NCBI GenBank assembly: GCA_950106755.1 | Contig: OX467092.1 | Location: forward strand, 4,960,001-5,024,000 | Direction: 5' to 3' | From: Climacium dendroides | Taxonomy: Eukaryota > Streptophyta > Bryopsida > Hypnales > Climaciaceae | Length of the DNA stretch: 64,000 nucleotides | Translations under genes and position numbers: made by a program | Shown here: positions 35,739-46,895 of the stretch, one piece after another | Numbering within the stretch: the first letter of the stretch is position 1 | Layout: each line of letters opens with the position of its first letter | The notes under the pieces: generated by a model | The model's database searches: none | Seen by the model: the letters and a program-made list of their open reading frames with translations, nothing else | What the model was told of the DNA's origin: nothing

Positions 35739-35828
35739 TAGATTTCTGTTAATTTCAGCAGAAATTTGTTGTTCGGTGACCAAAACAATGTCACCAAAAC
35801 AACAGAAATTTCTGCGTTTTCTACTAGT
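35739..35828. mobile_element. Small foldback with a CACTAGTAGAAAA-type end
   Basis: TCACCAAAACAACAGAAATTTCTG pairs with CAGCAGAAATTTGTTGTTCGGTGA. The right edge, TTTTCTACTAGTGG, is a CACTA-type terminus in reverse. The left terminus is not clear. It lies in the interval between two accessory-gene exons. Confidence 0.4.
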
Positions 35829-35848
35829 GGTTCTTGTATTATACACAG

Positions 35849-36535
35849 ACCATGCTCCTAAATCACCAACCCAAAGACGACGAAGTGGATGTTGAAGTGG
35901 CCAAAGAGTACCAACATCTGTTGAACGAAAAACGTAGAGGGCAACCTGATTTTGGAAGAGACATTGAAGACATAAAGAATTGTATTGCAGACCTCAAGGG
36001 CACCTTGTCCCGCATGAGTGAAACTATGAATACATCCCTCCCGTGGTTAGAAGAAATGATGCACGAGCTGCTAGGACGTCGAGGGCTAAAGAAGGGGAAT
36101 ACTGCGAAGCCAACATTGTATTTGGACACCGTGGACATGTCGGAGCCACCGTCAACCACACTGAAGGGGACAGACACAAATACGAAGTCAGGGCTAGCCC
36201 CTGTGATGAATCCAGTGGCGGATGAGGGATTTCCAACGCCCTCCGTATTACCAATCGGTAATCGCATTGTTCATGATGTCTTAGCCAACGCTGGCAATGA
36301 TGAGGAGACATTGCAGGATGTTGTCGCGGCTGTCATCAATGACACTGCTGAAGAGCAGAAGCAACCTTCGGAGGATAGAGTAGAAGAGGAAGAACAAAAT
36401 CAAGGCACAAAAGAATTGAATGACATTTATGCCATAGATTCTGCGGTTGCAGTGGAGGCTGTTCCCAGTGCGAAGGAAGTAGAAGCTGTCCCCAGTGCAA
36501 CCAAAGCGCCCATAGAGAACTCAGTAGAAGAGGAG
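35849..36535 (+). CDS. Accessory transposon gene, long acidic exon
   Basis: About 229 codons lie between ACACAG and GAG|GTAAAT. The N-terminal part is helical and charged (KEYQHLLNEKRRGQPDFGRD, DIKNCIADLKGTLSRMSETM), consistent with a coiled coil. The middle is Pro/Ser/Thr-rich. The C-terminal part is acidic (EEQKQPSEDRVEEEEQNQG) with an imperfect repeat, VEAVPSAKE / VEAVPSATK. There is no catalytic motif. This is the best-supported coding block of the accessory gene; it is probably nuclear and element-encoded. The family is unknown. Confidence 0.55.
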
Positions 36536-36812
36536 GTAAATTCAACCTCATACTCTATCATAGTTTGAAGCTTACCAATTAGCCTAGTCTTGTGGTGCTT
36601 TCTTCCATATTCACCGCGTGGTAAGTACTGCAATCAGATGGAGATGTTGAATATATGGATCATATAGGACATCACTACCTATGTTGTGGTCATATTTGTC
36701 ATTGGCCATTTCTTTGTCACATGCGACGTCTTGATTGACGTCATTTGTTGCAATTCAGCATTGCAAGTAGAAAATACATTGCAACACTCCATAACTAAAC
36801 TGAGCAAATGTA

Positions 36813-37185
36813 ATGCAAGAGGAGATTCAACTGCCTACAGAGTCCTCTTCATGCGCTCGTAGAACTATGAAACGTCCAAAGCTTGTGAAGGGAGAAAAGA
36901 CCACAAGCAAAGTCAACCTTCCCAAAGCTGCACCTGCAAAGGCTTCAACAGTCTCTAAACCCCCTCAAATCGTTCTTGTCCTTCTTAACTCTGGTAAACC
37001 TACTAGAAAATGTTGTCAATGTCAATAGTTTTTCTTGATTCCGTAAGCTTGCTTGAAAGTTCCAAATGAATCACATGCATACTTTTGGACATTATTTGGA
37101 TGAGGGTTCTTTTATGTGACTTTGTCAATGTTGTATTGCAAACAACAAATGGGAAGAAGCAAGAGGTGTCGAAGAAGAAGTGATA
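36813..37185 (+). CDS. Accessory transposon gene, basic C-terminal segments
   Basis: The frame from 36813 encodes RRTMKRPKLVKGEKTTSKVN and PKAAPAKAST, a lysine-rich, AT-hook-like or NLS-like tail. It ends at a GTAAAC donor near 37013. A short downstream frame (KQEVSKKK then TGA, about 37150-37182) would make a basic C-terminus. The basic tail following an acidic region suggests a chromatin or DNA binding role; this is inferred from composition. Confidence 0.4.
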
Positions 37186-37618
37186 AGTCTGTAGCAGCGT
37201 TGTGGCACAGCATCAATTCTTGCAGACACCATCCATTGTTATGAGAGACATCTGTTGTAATGTCAAGCGTGATATAATTGCTGGGCATTTTCTTACCATC
37301 ATTTTGGATAGATTTTGAAGTGTGTAGACTTCATGACTTCATTCTTTCATTGATGAACTATTATATGCATACTTCTTGGATGGACCAATGTAAACTTGGG
37401 TTGTCAACACTTATTTCAATGGCATGTTTCAGTGGCCAGAGCCTCTTTCCACACGTTATCATCTTTGTGTCCTTCAAATCCATGATAATGTTGTTGTGCA
37501 GCACCTTCACATGTTTTTTGGAATGTAATCTCCCATGTCACTAGTAGCATATTCTTGTCCTTTGAGTCCCATCCATGTCCCTATATAGGATGGTGAACAA
37601 TGCGTTTTTTGACGTCAA

Positions 37619-37719
37619 CACTATAAAAAAAATGGATGTCCACAATGACTGCAAAATGACTTCTATAGTGATTTTGCAATCATTTTGCAGTCATTGTAGA
37701 TACCCATTTTTTTGTAGTG
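37619..37719. mobile_element. CACTA-type MITE, 101 bases, TSD CAA
   Basis: CACTATAAAAAAAATGGATG at the left is mirrored by CCCATTTTTTTGTAGTG at the right. CAA flanks both ends (37616-37618 and 37720-37722). The inside is a long hairpin (GACTGCAAAATGA / TCATTTTGCAGTC). It is nested within the large element. Confidence 0.85.
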
Positions 37720-38851
37720 CAATGACGGCATACATATTGCCATAGCTATGTCCTACATCTGCCTTCTTTTATCCTGAAGAAACATGATGGCAGACATTGT
37801 CTTCAACATTTCAAGTGGTAGGACTGTTCCCTGCATGTGTTGTTATACATGTACAGACGGAAGTTCTCCCGTTTCAGTCATGTTTCATGTTTGTCCAATA
37901 GAACATCATCTCAGACGTAGGACTCTGTCTAAACAAAATCCATGTTTGCTATAACACCCGAGAAAACATAAACTCGGTTGTAATACGTACATTGGCCGTT
38001 CTGGATGACATTTCAGGTGGCAGACCTAAGCACTCATAGAACACACATGTATTCTTTGTATCTTTTGTAGAACACTACGGTCTTGAAGAAGGTGTCCCTG
38101 ACAGCAATGTCGCGTCATACATGATGTCACCCACAACATGATGGAAGAGTCCCTAAACGCCAATTTCAATGCCCCACGACAGCCACGTCACCCTACATTT
38201 CATCCACATCATCATTTTCAGTTTCCACGTCATCATTTTTCAATTTCCACGTCATCTTCCACGTCAAAATGCTTTTGGATGAAAAAATTGCCTCCGTGGC
38301 ATTTTCCGCTCCACGTAGTGCACTCACAGCTCCTTTCAGAAATCCATTGTAGGTGATGTTCTCAGAAAACAAGCTATGATTTTGCACATTTTTGGAAAAA
38401 CAAGACCTGTTTTTTGCCGCATTGAAGTAGACGAATTTTTGGTCACATTTGCTCAAATGCAGTCCTTGTTATACTGGACATCACTTCATGTTTTTGCAAC
38501 TTCAAAAAAACTGCCGTTTTCTTATAGTGCATAGTGGGTTCAACAAACTTGTTGAACTTTTGTATTTTTCATTTTTGAGTAGATAAGAAAGTTTAGTGAG
38601 TTTGCTAAACCAACTATGCAATGCCACATCAAGGCATCACCAACGGAATTGCACAACAAGGCCATTTTCTGGCTCAAAAAGGAGTGGGTCATCCACTTTC
38701 CAAGCTATGGAAAAATAGAGAGCCCTACTCATGGCTTCTTAAGAAGCCACCTGCAAGGTCAAAATGCTCTTGACAAGGTGAAAAGATTGGAGGTAAAAAT
38801 CATTCTATCTATTATTGCAACCTAATGAAATTAGAGTTGCATTCAGATTTC

Positions 38852-38980
38852 TTTGCTTGGATCCAAACTTCCAAACTTTGGTCGCTTGACTCCCTTTGCT
38901 TGGATCCAAACTTCCAAACTTTGGTCGCTTAACTCCCTTTGCTTGGATCCAAACTTCCAAACTTTGGGCGCTTGACTCCC
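38852..38980. repeat. Tandem repeat, 43-base unit, three copies
   Basis: TTTGCTTGGATCCAAACTTC begins at 38852, 38895 and 38938. Only one or two substitutions separate the copies (TTGGTCGC / TTGGGCGC, CTTGACTCCC / CTTAACTCCC). Confidence 0.9.
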
Positions 38981-38989
38981 TATGATGAA

Positions 38990-41270
38990 GCTCTCTCATT
39001 TGTTAAAATGAAATAAAAGAATTTGGATACTCAAAAGTCTACTTGTATTTTCTAAATTTTTTAATTATAGATGGGAATATAAGTCTAAGGTTGTATCAAA
39101 GTTGTTTAGTTGAAACTTCCCATAACCAAATGGATTAAAAGGTTGAAAGGAGCATGAAAATATGAAATTGATGTCAAAACCTATGATTTGAGAACCGAAC
39201 TCCTATAATTTGGGAATAAACAAATTGTACTAAAAATTGAGTAGACATTCAAATATCATAGTTTTGATACATAGTTTATTACAATTTATGGACTAGGTAA
39301 TTGCAAAGTACACCAAGTTATCAAGAATAACCACTGGTTAAAACCTACTAAGCCATATTCTAAATTGACTAATGATTATTCTTGATCACGGGGAGATCAC
39401 TTAGAGTGTCCATTAGAAACTACGTGCATTAAGATTTTCGACCCCCTATTTTATACTCTAAAATTTAAATTAAGAAAATATATATGAAGAGATTCCTCTA
39501 CTTTGAAAGTTTATGTTGTGAATTATTGGTCATTTTATTTGTTAATTATAATTAGTTACAAATTTTTGAAGTAAAAAATTACACTATAAAGCTGAAAGTA
39601 ATTTTCATATCCCTATTCTATTTCAGAAAAAATTGTCTAAAAAATGAACAAAAAATTGCTAAAAGTAACTCTCTATTCAAAGTTCATTTTCCTTGAATAA
39701 TAATGCAATGATCATCTAAGTGTGTTCTCAATAAATATTTGATTTGAAAAACATGTCATTTTAGTTCATTTTTTGACCTATTCTAGAAATTATTTCATAT
39801 ATTATTTGAGTTGGAAATTTTTGGCACCCTAAATTTTTAGTCAATACTAAACAAAGTTCAAAACTATAGATTGAAATTGTAGTTTATTAAAAAACATATA
39901 GGGGTCCAAAAAATCACTTGAACTCACATGGTTTCTTATAGATACACTAAGTGATACCCCTAGGTTCTTGATAATTTGACCTACTTTGCAATTATTGGAC
40001 ATAATGTCAATGTAGGAAAGTTGAGCCATTTGACTTTTGTCATTGCTTAACCAATCAAAACATGCCACAATGACAAACGTCTCATGCATTTAAATTATAT
40101 TAGGTAGATTTGCACTCACTAAATTAATACTAGTTGGTACTTGGTAGTAGTAGAAATTTTTCTTAGATTTCTCTCACTGCCAAAACAATGAAATTTCTAC
40201 TTCATACCCACTTAGTTGAAAATTTGTATAAGTAAAGCAATGAACATTATTAGTCTTAATCTACCTATCATTAACTAATTGAAACATGCCAAGATGGCAA
40301 AATTCATCTGCATTGATATTATGGTGGAATTCTTAAGATTTCAGTGGAATTTTTTGGGCTTCCCTAGCTGAATCTTCTATTCATGATTTACATCATTTGA
40401 TCAATGTACATTTCTACCTATTAGCCTACACGAAAGTTAGATTTAGCAAAAATTAAGACATTTTAGTGAAAAAGTGTCACATTCATCCTGTGAATAGTCT
40501 AAGGTGATATAGACCCTGAGAATTTGACATGGAAATTCTATTTCAGCACCTAGTTGGCAAATCAAACCTTTATGTATGATAAAGCTACATTGGTTGGGTA
40601 ACTTCATGGTTTGAATTCCATTTACTTAAGAATTAGATCTAACTCAAATTTAGCATGCGACTTAACATTAGCATAGAATTTTGTAAATGCCAACTCCAAC
40701 CAAGGAAGTGCTACAAGGTGTGAAGAAAATTTCAACTCAGGAAGTCCCTAAAGTTGTGGAAAGTAGAACCTTTTTTTGTTTAATGTTGTTTTGCAAGCCG
40801 TTTGTGCAAGGCTAGCAAATACACATACTAATAAGGTAGTTTGCTCTAAAAGCACCCTTGCTTTAAAAGCAACCAACAACAAAGAGGTAAATTTTGTTTT
40901 CTTCAATGTACCAATAGTTTACATATTTCATGAGGTGGTTGCTTTTAGTGACCACTACGTTTCAACTTCAAAAATTTGTAACTAATTCCACAAAAATCCA
41001 AAACATATGAAACGAATTGGGTTAGAAGCCAATTCCACTTTTCTTCCTATGAAAATTTGCTGAAAATTAATTGTTCCAAGGAGTTTACCTTCTCCCCACA
41101 TGCAATGAGCTCTTAAATGGTGGCTTTAAGAGAAGGCTACCATTCCTGCTGATCTCATCAAGCGCGCATGTTATGCAAATCCAAGGAAAAGTCCGTCTCT
41201 TCAGCACGCCATTGAAGCAAAAGCACTTCCATACAATCCATTGTGCAGATGTAGAAGAAATGACCTCTTC
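38990..41270. other. AT-rich intergenic DNA
   Basis: No gene, RNA or clear element was seen. Short frames are stop-filled. The stretch at 40.7-41.2 kb is less AT-rich but has no coding frame I trust. Confidence 0.5.
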
Positions 41271-41273
41271 TCA

Positions 41274-41455
41274 GTTCTCATCGAGCTCGAGGAATTTAGG
41301 GTTTGGCGCCTTTGCGTGTTAGCGTGTGCACTCTGCTTTCAGATTCGGATATGGCGCAAATTCCGAACACCAAGATTCGGTACTACAGTTCTACTTGTCT
41401 GGAAGCGATTGAAGCCGGCGCTCATGAGCTCATCTTCTTCTGACAAAAGTTCAAT
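41274..41455 (+). repeat. Duplicate of the thymidine kinase promoter/leader
   Basis: TCATCGAGCTCGAGGAATTT, then AGGGTTTGGCGCC, TCAGATTCGGATATGGCGCA and AATTCCGAA match 44446-44600 in order, apart from a 22-base indel. TTTGGCGCC (41301-41309) is a good E2F-type site. ATG 41351 opens a 30-codon ORF beginning MAQIPNTKIRYY; the matching ORF at the kinase gene reads MAQIPNPKVRY then stops. No kinase coding sequence follows here, so this is a promoter-leader duplication or the start of a truncated copy. Confidence 0.75.
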
Positions 41456-41479
41456 TTAGTTGAATGCACAGAGATTTAG

Positions 41480-41766
41480 GTGATGAGTGATCTGGGAGGA
41501 TGCCCCGGGATGCCCCCTTTTGCTTCTCTTGTTTTTTTCTGTTTTACAAGTGTTTCCCCCCCGCCTTCGGGCTCGCGGTCTCTCCTCAGCTGGCTATGGA
41601 GGTTCATGGCCAAGAAGGTCCAGCAGGTGCCATTAGCGCCCAGAGGTCTGGTTTGGAGCAACCTGTAGCCTCTTGTGAACTGGATGATTTACCATGTCTT
41701 TATAATTATGAGCTACTCCAACTCCATGCAACTTGGTCGAGCTTGTATTTAGAGGAGTCTAGGTGA
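41480..41766 (+). CDS. Small ORF downstream of the duplicated leader, uncertain
   Basis: An 88-codon frame with MEVHGQEGPAGAISAQRSGL and ASCELDDLPCLYNYELLQLH has plausible composition and higher GC than its flanks. It could be a remnant of a gene or mobile element attached to the duplicated leader. There is no recognised domain. Confidence 0.25.
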
Positions 41767-42660
41767 GGGTCTGGCCCTCCTAGCTCTGTGTGTGCAAACC
41801 GGAGCTTGGAGGTGCGGTCAAATGTCCAGGTTGAACATTTCCCTTAATGGAGACTGTCTCTTAGAGCTAGACTCCATTGGGCCATCAGAGCTCTTGATTC
41901 TGGACAGGTGACAAGGCTCTATTGAGAGCCAATTGCCATTAGTTGACTAGACCTCCAGCCACTCTCAAGGGGTTGGTGTGGCCATCGTCTAGTCTATTGG
42001 AGCTTAAGGCAATTTTCATAGAATTTAGGAGGGGTCTTGAGCCTATAGCCTAGTAAATTCTATGACTGTTACCATTGGAATGCACAGCTTCTTAAAGCTT
42101 TTTGACTTGGAATTTGTTTACTTGCTTCAAATAGCCCATTCAATGGATCCTCCAACCCGTCTAGCTTTGTATTTCCACTTAATGTGGATTGGAGGATGGA
42201 AGGTCAATTAGATGGATCTACCTAGAAAATCAAGAATTAGACCTCTAGGCGGGTAATGGCAACCAATTCAGAATATTTGTGAGCGCCTAGATGTTTGGCC
42301 GGCCCTTCAAGTTCTAATCTATGAAATGGGAAAATATAGAGCTAGAGGGGCTGGATCTTCCCTAAATGACACTATTTTGAGTGAAGGACAAATTTGAAGT
42401 CAACCGGGCTATGAATTGCTAGGAGATTTATAGTAATTAAGTTACTAGGACTAGTAACATTCGCCTTCATGTGAAGCAAGTAGAGGCCGGTGATTCAAGG
42501 AGCCTTGGAGGAGATGGTAATTCAATCAACAAGATTTTTATAGTAATCGTAAAAGCTACATATTGCTACAAGGCCAGCCCTCTAGACGTGATGGCAAGCT
42601 ATTGGCCCTAGTGGCCCTCCAACTTAGATGGACAAACCCCTCCTAAACCTTAGTCGCAAT
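41767..42660. other. Noncoding stretch with recurrent CTAGA/CCTCTAG and GGCC words
   Basis: No ORF. Words such as GCCTAGATG, CTAGAGGGGCTGG, CCCTCTAGACG, CTCTAGGCGGG and GGCCCTCC recur with loose spacing. The block may be an element with its own short-motif array, but it is weaker than the arrays at 15-18 and 30-32 kb. Confidence 0.35.
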
Positions 42661-42672
42661 CCTTGGTTCTAA

Positions 42673-43315
42673 GGGCTTGTTTACACCCAAAAGTCTTGGG
42701 CTTCCATCCATGAGCACAAGTATCTTGTTTAATGGATGGGACCATTGTAAGTGGGGTACCATGCTTGAAACAAGGGACTTATAGGTAGGTAGTGGCCCAA
42801 ATGTTTGGTGTAAACCAAAAGAGTTGAATCATGGTCTATTATGCAATTGAGCTAAATTTTTAAAGTAAAGTTATCCGTAGAAGCCTTTTTAGATTTATCC
42901 CAGAGTCATAGAATCTCTTGTAGTCATGATGTTGTACATGTTTGTGTGCTGGTTTGTTTTTAACACTCTCAAATTTTGGCCATTTTTGATGATTTTGGTC
43001 AAATCAAGCCAAACATGGCCCAAAAATAAATAATCATCAACAATTGACTAAAAATAGTCTTCTTGAATTTCTTCCTAGTTTTGGTTGGTTACCTCCAAGA
43101 CCTTTCCAAAAATATTCTTCTTAGGTCTAAAAAGTTACTATCTATTTTAGCCATGTAGGATTCTAACAAGGATTTTTATCCACTGAAAAAATGATGGGCT
43201 ACAACCCAAGTTCTATTTGGTGTAAACCCCAAAACTAGGTACCATAGCTATCTTCCAATCAAAACATTTCATTTTTATGGATTCCAACCCAAAGTTTTTG
43301 GGTGTAAATAGGCCC
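42673..43315. mobile_element. Tourist-like (PIF/Harbinger) element, 643 bases, TSD TAA
   Basis: The left TIR is GGGCTTGTTTACACCCAAAA. The right end reversed is GGGCCTATTTACACCCAAAA. Similarity extends about 45 bases inward (CTTGGGCTTCCATCCAT versus CTTTGGGTTGGAATCCAT). TAA flanks both ends (42670-42672 and 43316-43318), as expected for PIF/Harbinger. There is no ORF. Confidence 0.8.
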
Positions 43316-43319
43316 TAAT

Positions 43320-44440
43320 TTGCCTCTTTGGACTTTCTTTTAGTCTTCTTGCTCATCCTTGCTTCCTAGTGTTGAGTCCAAGTCTTATTTTTTCATCTAA
43401 GCCTTTTGGCACTTAGTTTGCATTGTAAGAACTCTATATTTTATGTGACATTTTCATAATTTTAAAAGACAAATTTTTGTGGACATCTAATAAAACAACT
43501 TGTGTTTTCATGTCAATATTAATGACCAATGTAACATCCAAATGCTCACATTCAAGGCTCATTGTTTCTTCCAAGTCTTTTAGTATTTGTCCATTCCCTC
43601 GTTTCATACCTTTGTGTGTGCTTGTCTTTGGGTGTTTATTCTTAGTAAAGGATCCACCCTAGAAGGGATTTTTTTCTATCTTCCTTTGACAAAAGGTTGA
43701 CATTCTATTCTTGATGATGTTCATGATTCATCTTCACTAGCATTCGAATTCATCATTTTTCTGTTAGTATTGGAAGAGAACTACCAAGTATTTAATGATT
43801 GGAAAAATAACTAATTGGAGTGAGAAAATGGAGGATCTAAAACTAGATGAAAAATTGATGGGACTAGCAACCAACTAGTGTGGAAAAATAAATAGTAGAT
43901 ATGTAGTTGTTGTTTTTCATAAAATTGTTAAATTTTAGCCATTTACCATTTTGAATCCAAAACTTATACATGAGTTGTTTGAGGTGGATATGTTCTTGAC
44001 AAGGTGGGTATCACTTTCCCTTTTACTTTAGGATTGGCCATTGAGGGGGCTTGGAGTACTTTGACAATGTCAGGGTGGGATTGCTTTAGGATTGGTCATA
44101 GTAGCCAACCCCTAGTCTAAAAATACATGTCAACCCAATGCAATAAAATTTAGAGTTTAGTTTCAAAATTGGCATGTCTTTGAAACATGAAGATTACAAC
44201 CTCTGCAAATTTCAAGTTAAAGGAAATTGGCCAGTGAGAATTTGATACTAGAGGTAATGAACCAAGAGATTTTCATAAGGAGAGGACACAATTGCCCTTG
44301 GAACTCCCAGCTCCTTCTACAAAGAGTACAAAGAGGAGGCAAATTACCAAGACAACTCCCAAAACTTCCCCAACATTGCTTTCCATTGCCTTGGTTCAAT
44401 CCTTTCTGGCTGTCGTACATTCCAAATGAGAAAAGCTGAA
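43320..44440. other. AT-rich intergenic DNA upstream of the kinase gene
   Basis: No convincing gene is seen. Short frames at 43.5 and 44.2-44.5 kb lack coding character. Confidence 0.5.
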
Positions 44441-44445
44441 GTCTG

Positions 44446-44608
44446 GTCATCGAGCTTGGCGAATTTAGGGTTTGACGCTTGCTTGTCAGATTCGGATATG
44501 GCGCAAATTCCGAATCCCAAGGTACGATACTAATATTCTGCAAACGATTGAAGATTTGAAGTACTCGTCGTCTTCTTCCGACAGAGGATCGATATTCTAA
44601 GCGTAGTC
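44446..44608 (+). promoter_or_regulatory. Thymidine kinase leader with upstream ORF
   Basis: TTGGCGAATTTAGGGTTTGA combines an imperfect E2F-like core with a telo-box half. S-phase control of thymidine kinase by E2F is established in plants and animals. ATG 44498 opens an 11-codon upstream ORF (MAQIPNPKVRY) ending at 44533, 75 bases before the main start. ATTCGGA / TCCGAAT flanks this upstream ATG and could form a small hairpin. The same leader is present at 41.27-41.46 kb. Confidence 0.5.
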
Positions 44609-46841
44609 TTGACGATGTCCAGGATTCACCCTGGCATTCAGATTCATCATCATTCCCCTGCCCTGCGTCGATCTTTTATGGCTGACGTCCTTTCGTGGTG
44701 CACCTCGTTCTCGCACTCGGTTGTTGTAGTGCCGTCGATCACACCTCTGTCCAGGAGGAGCGTTCCCCTCGCCGTTTGTGTGAAGCGTTCGGGTTGTGAA
44801 GACTTATTGCGGCTTATGGCTGCTCTGCCGTCAAATTCTTCTTCTACGACGCGTTTTTTGGATGGATTGACTCCTTGTAGAGCTCTAGTGCGGGATGGCG
44901 ATGGTGTGGGACTGGAGCTTGAATGTGAAGGCCGTTTCGTGAGGAATGGGGAAGTGTCGGTGGATTATGAGCGTGAGAATGTAGGGGGAATACACTTGAT
45001 TGTTGGTCCGATGTTCGCTGGGAAGACCACGGCGCTTTTGCGACGCATTCGAAACGAAGCTGATGCTGGCAGGTAATCGTCGATTTGGGATCCGGTCTTT
45101 TGTATGGTGTCTCTCAGGTAGCATTGTGATTTGAACTCCTAATCGTGCCGACATCCAAATAAATGGATGGTTTACAGTTCTCTTTCGAATCGTTTCAATG
45201 CATTGGATTGAGTGTGCGATCGAGCGCAGAGTCACTTCTGGCAACATGATTTTGAGGGTTTTGTACATTTTTTCCCTGTGGAGTTTAATTAAACCTAGGG
45301 TCCCTGTACCAGAAGGTATTGGGGAGGTTTTTGTATTCCAAGTAATGAGACGGCCTTCGTTTGGGGCATGTTGCTTGGAATGGTTAATATCGTTCTCGAT
45401 TTCTCTTAGTTGGTAGTATACCTATTGGTTCGGCAGTCTGCCGATTTCTATTAGTGAATGGTACTGCAGCGGGGAGCCGAAGTGAGAATACTATTTGCTC
45501 CACTTTAAGCATTTTGACATATGTAGAAATCAGTACAGAGCTTTGCAGAATGCTGATTTCTGCAACTCTATCTGATCTACACTGATCTCCCCAGCTCTGT
45601 ACTGATCATTGGGAGATCAGTATAGAGGTATGGAGGGACCTTTGGGGTACAAGAGCCAAATCTGTCCAGTTCAATTTTAGTCACTATGAATGAAATTTTT
45701 ATGCTATTTCAAAGTGTGAGGTTGTAGACCTTTATAAGTAACTGTAGACTGACCCCTTTCCAGGCAATTTAGCCAAGTCAAGCTTACACCACTTCCTAAT
45801 GAGTTCAACCAAGTGTATGGACACGAGGTTAAGTCCCTCACGTTTTAGTATCCTCGACCTGAAAGTGTCATTTCGTACCGTGCCCACTCAAGCAAATCGA
45901 TGTCTTTCTGTCCCTTCCGCATTCGTGTCCTTTTCTTTTATCGTGGTAGTGTTGGGCTCGAAGGTATTGAGGATTTGAGGGGCGGGGGGAGCATTGATTT
46001 GCAGGAAGGTGAGTTTGGTGAAGTCGGACAAGGATAATAGATACTCTGAATCGGCGGTGGTCTCGCACGATGGGGTTCAAATGCCGTGTGTGGCTGTCCC
46101 ATGTCTTGCAAGTTTTAGAGAGCATGTCGGAGAAGAAGAATACCGCCAGGTTGGAAATTCTATTTTGAAACCTTATTCGATTTTTCTTATTCACATCTGA
46201 CTTCTATTCGTCTAGATGATTATATGCTGATATGGAGTAATTAGTCCTAGATTATCCTTACATAATGAGCTGAATGCTGAATTTTCTATCACTTGCAGAT
46301 TGAGGTTATTGGGATCGACGAAGCTCAATTTTTTGACGATCTGCTAGAGTTTTGTCAAAGTGCAGCCGACCTCGACAACAAGACGGTCATTGTGGCTGGA
46401 CTTGACGGAGACTTTCTGAGGTGAACATAGTCTCGTGACAGTTCTTTGTACTTTGGAAATTTTCTATCATTCAATGGTGATCATGCTTTTATGGTGGATA
46501 GCTAGCTAGCAGGGATTTTAATTGACACCTTTCACAGACGCAGATTTGGGGCTGCGCTGGACCTTATACCGTTGGCCGACTCGGTGACGAAGCTCCATGC
46601 ACGATGTGAACTTTGCAATCAACCAGCTCCGTTCACCTTCCGCAAGACTGTGGACACCGAGACGGAGGTCATTGGTGGGGCAGATGTCTACATGCCAGTA
46701 TGTCGACACCATTTTGTTAGCGGACAGAGTGCTGTGGAAACTGCTCGGAGTGTGCTGCAGGTCCACAGAGTATCCCGGCGAGGTGGAGTTGAAGACATTC
46801 AGATTCAACCGTTGCAGCCCATCAATTCAAGAGCAAGTTAG
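44609..46841 (+). CDS. Thymidine kinase (TK1 family), four exons, 344 aa
   Basis: Exons: 44609-45072, 46005-46149, 46299-46420 and 46538-46841; all splice phases agree. The enzyme phosphorylates thymidine with ATP in the dTTP salvage pathway. The P-loop GPMFAGKTT is at residues 133-141. The DEAQF motif with the catalytic Glu is at 210-214. The thymidine-binding lasso region carries the zinc ligands CELC (266-269) and VCRHH (297-301). [12 protein letters not shown] matches the family. The first 125 or so residues are extra relative to TK1 cores, rich in Ser/Arg with few acidic residues, and look like a plastid or mitochondrial transit peptide. Internal Met at residues 24 and 70 could give a cytosolic form. 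Codon use and GC are higher than in the flanks. It appears intact and expressed from the E2F/telo-box leader. Confidence 0.95.
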
Positions 46842-46895
46842 TTTATCTTGATCTGATAACCCATAACTATAAGCTGGCGATGAAGATGTCTTCGA

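Larger units (their letters stand above)
14621..38529. mobile_element. Putative large CACTA (En/Spm) element with nested insertions
   Basis: The left end at 14621 and the right end at 38529 share the inverted 15-mer CACTATAAGAAAACG. Both are flanked by CAT (14618-14620 and 38530-38532), matching the 3-base target duplication of CACTA elements. Words of the GACATC/GATGTC/GACATT type recur in the left subterminal stretch: about seven between 14640 and 14870. They also recur at 29.4-29.6, 32.6-32.9, 34.5-34.9, 36.6-36.8 and 37.7-38.5 kb. A Tnp2-like transposase and an accessory gene lie inside. Roughly 14.9-24.8 kb and 30-32 kb appear to be later insertions. The pairing of these two ends is inferred: the TIR and TSD are seen, but the two subterminal regions are not otherwise alignable by eye. 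Confidence 0.5.

Noticed and set aside
44498..44533. Start of a VPS33-type gene from the MAQIPN peptide
   Set aside because: Only about six residues agree with what I recall of such proteins. The peptide then ends or diverges, so it is treated as an upstream ORF.
45420..45650. Inverted GATCTCCCC/GGGGAGATC-like sequences in kinase intron 1 as an element
   Set aside because: The repeats are short and no paired ends or target duplication are visible.
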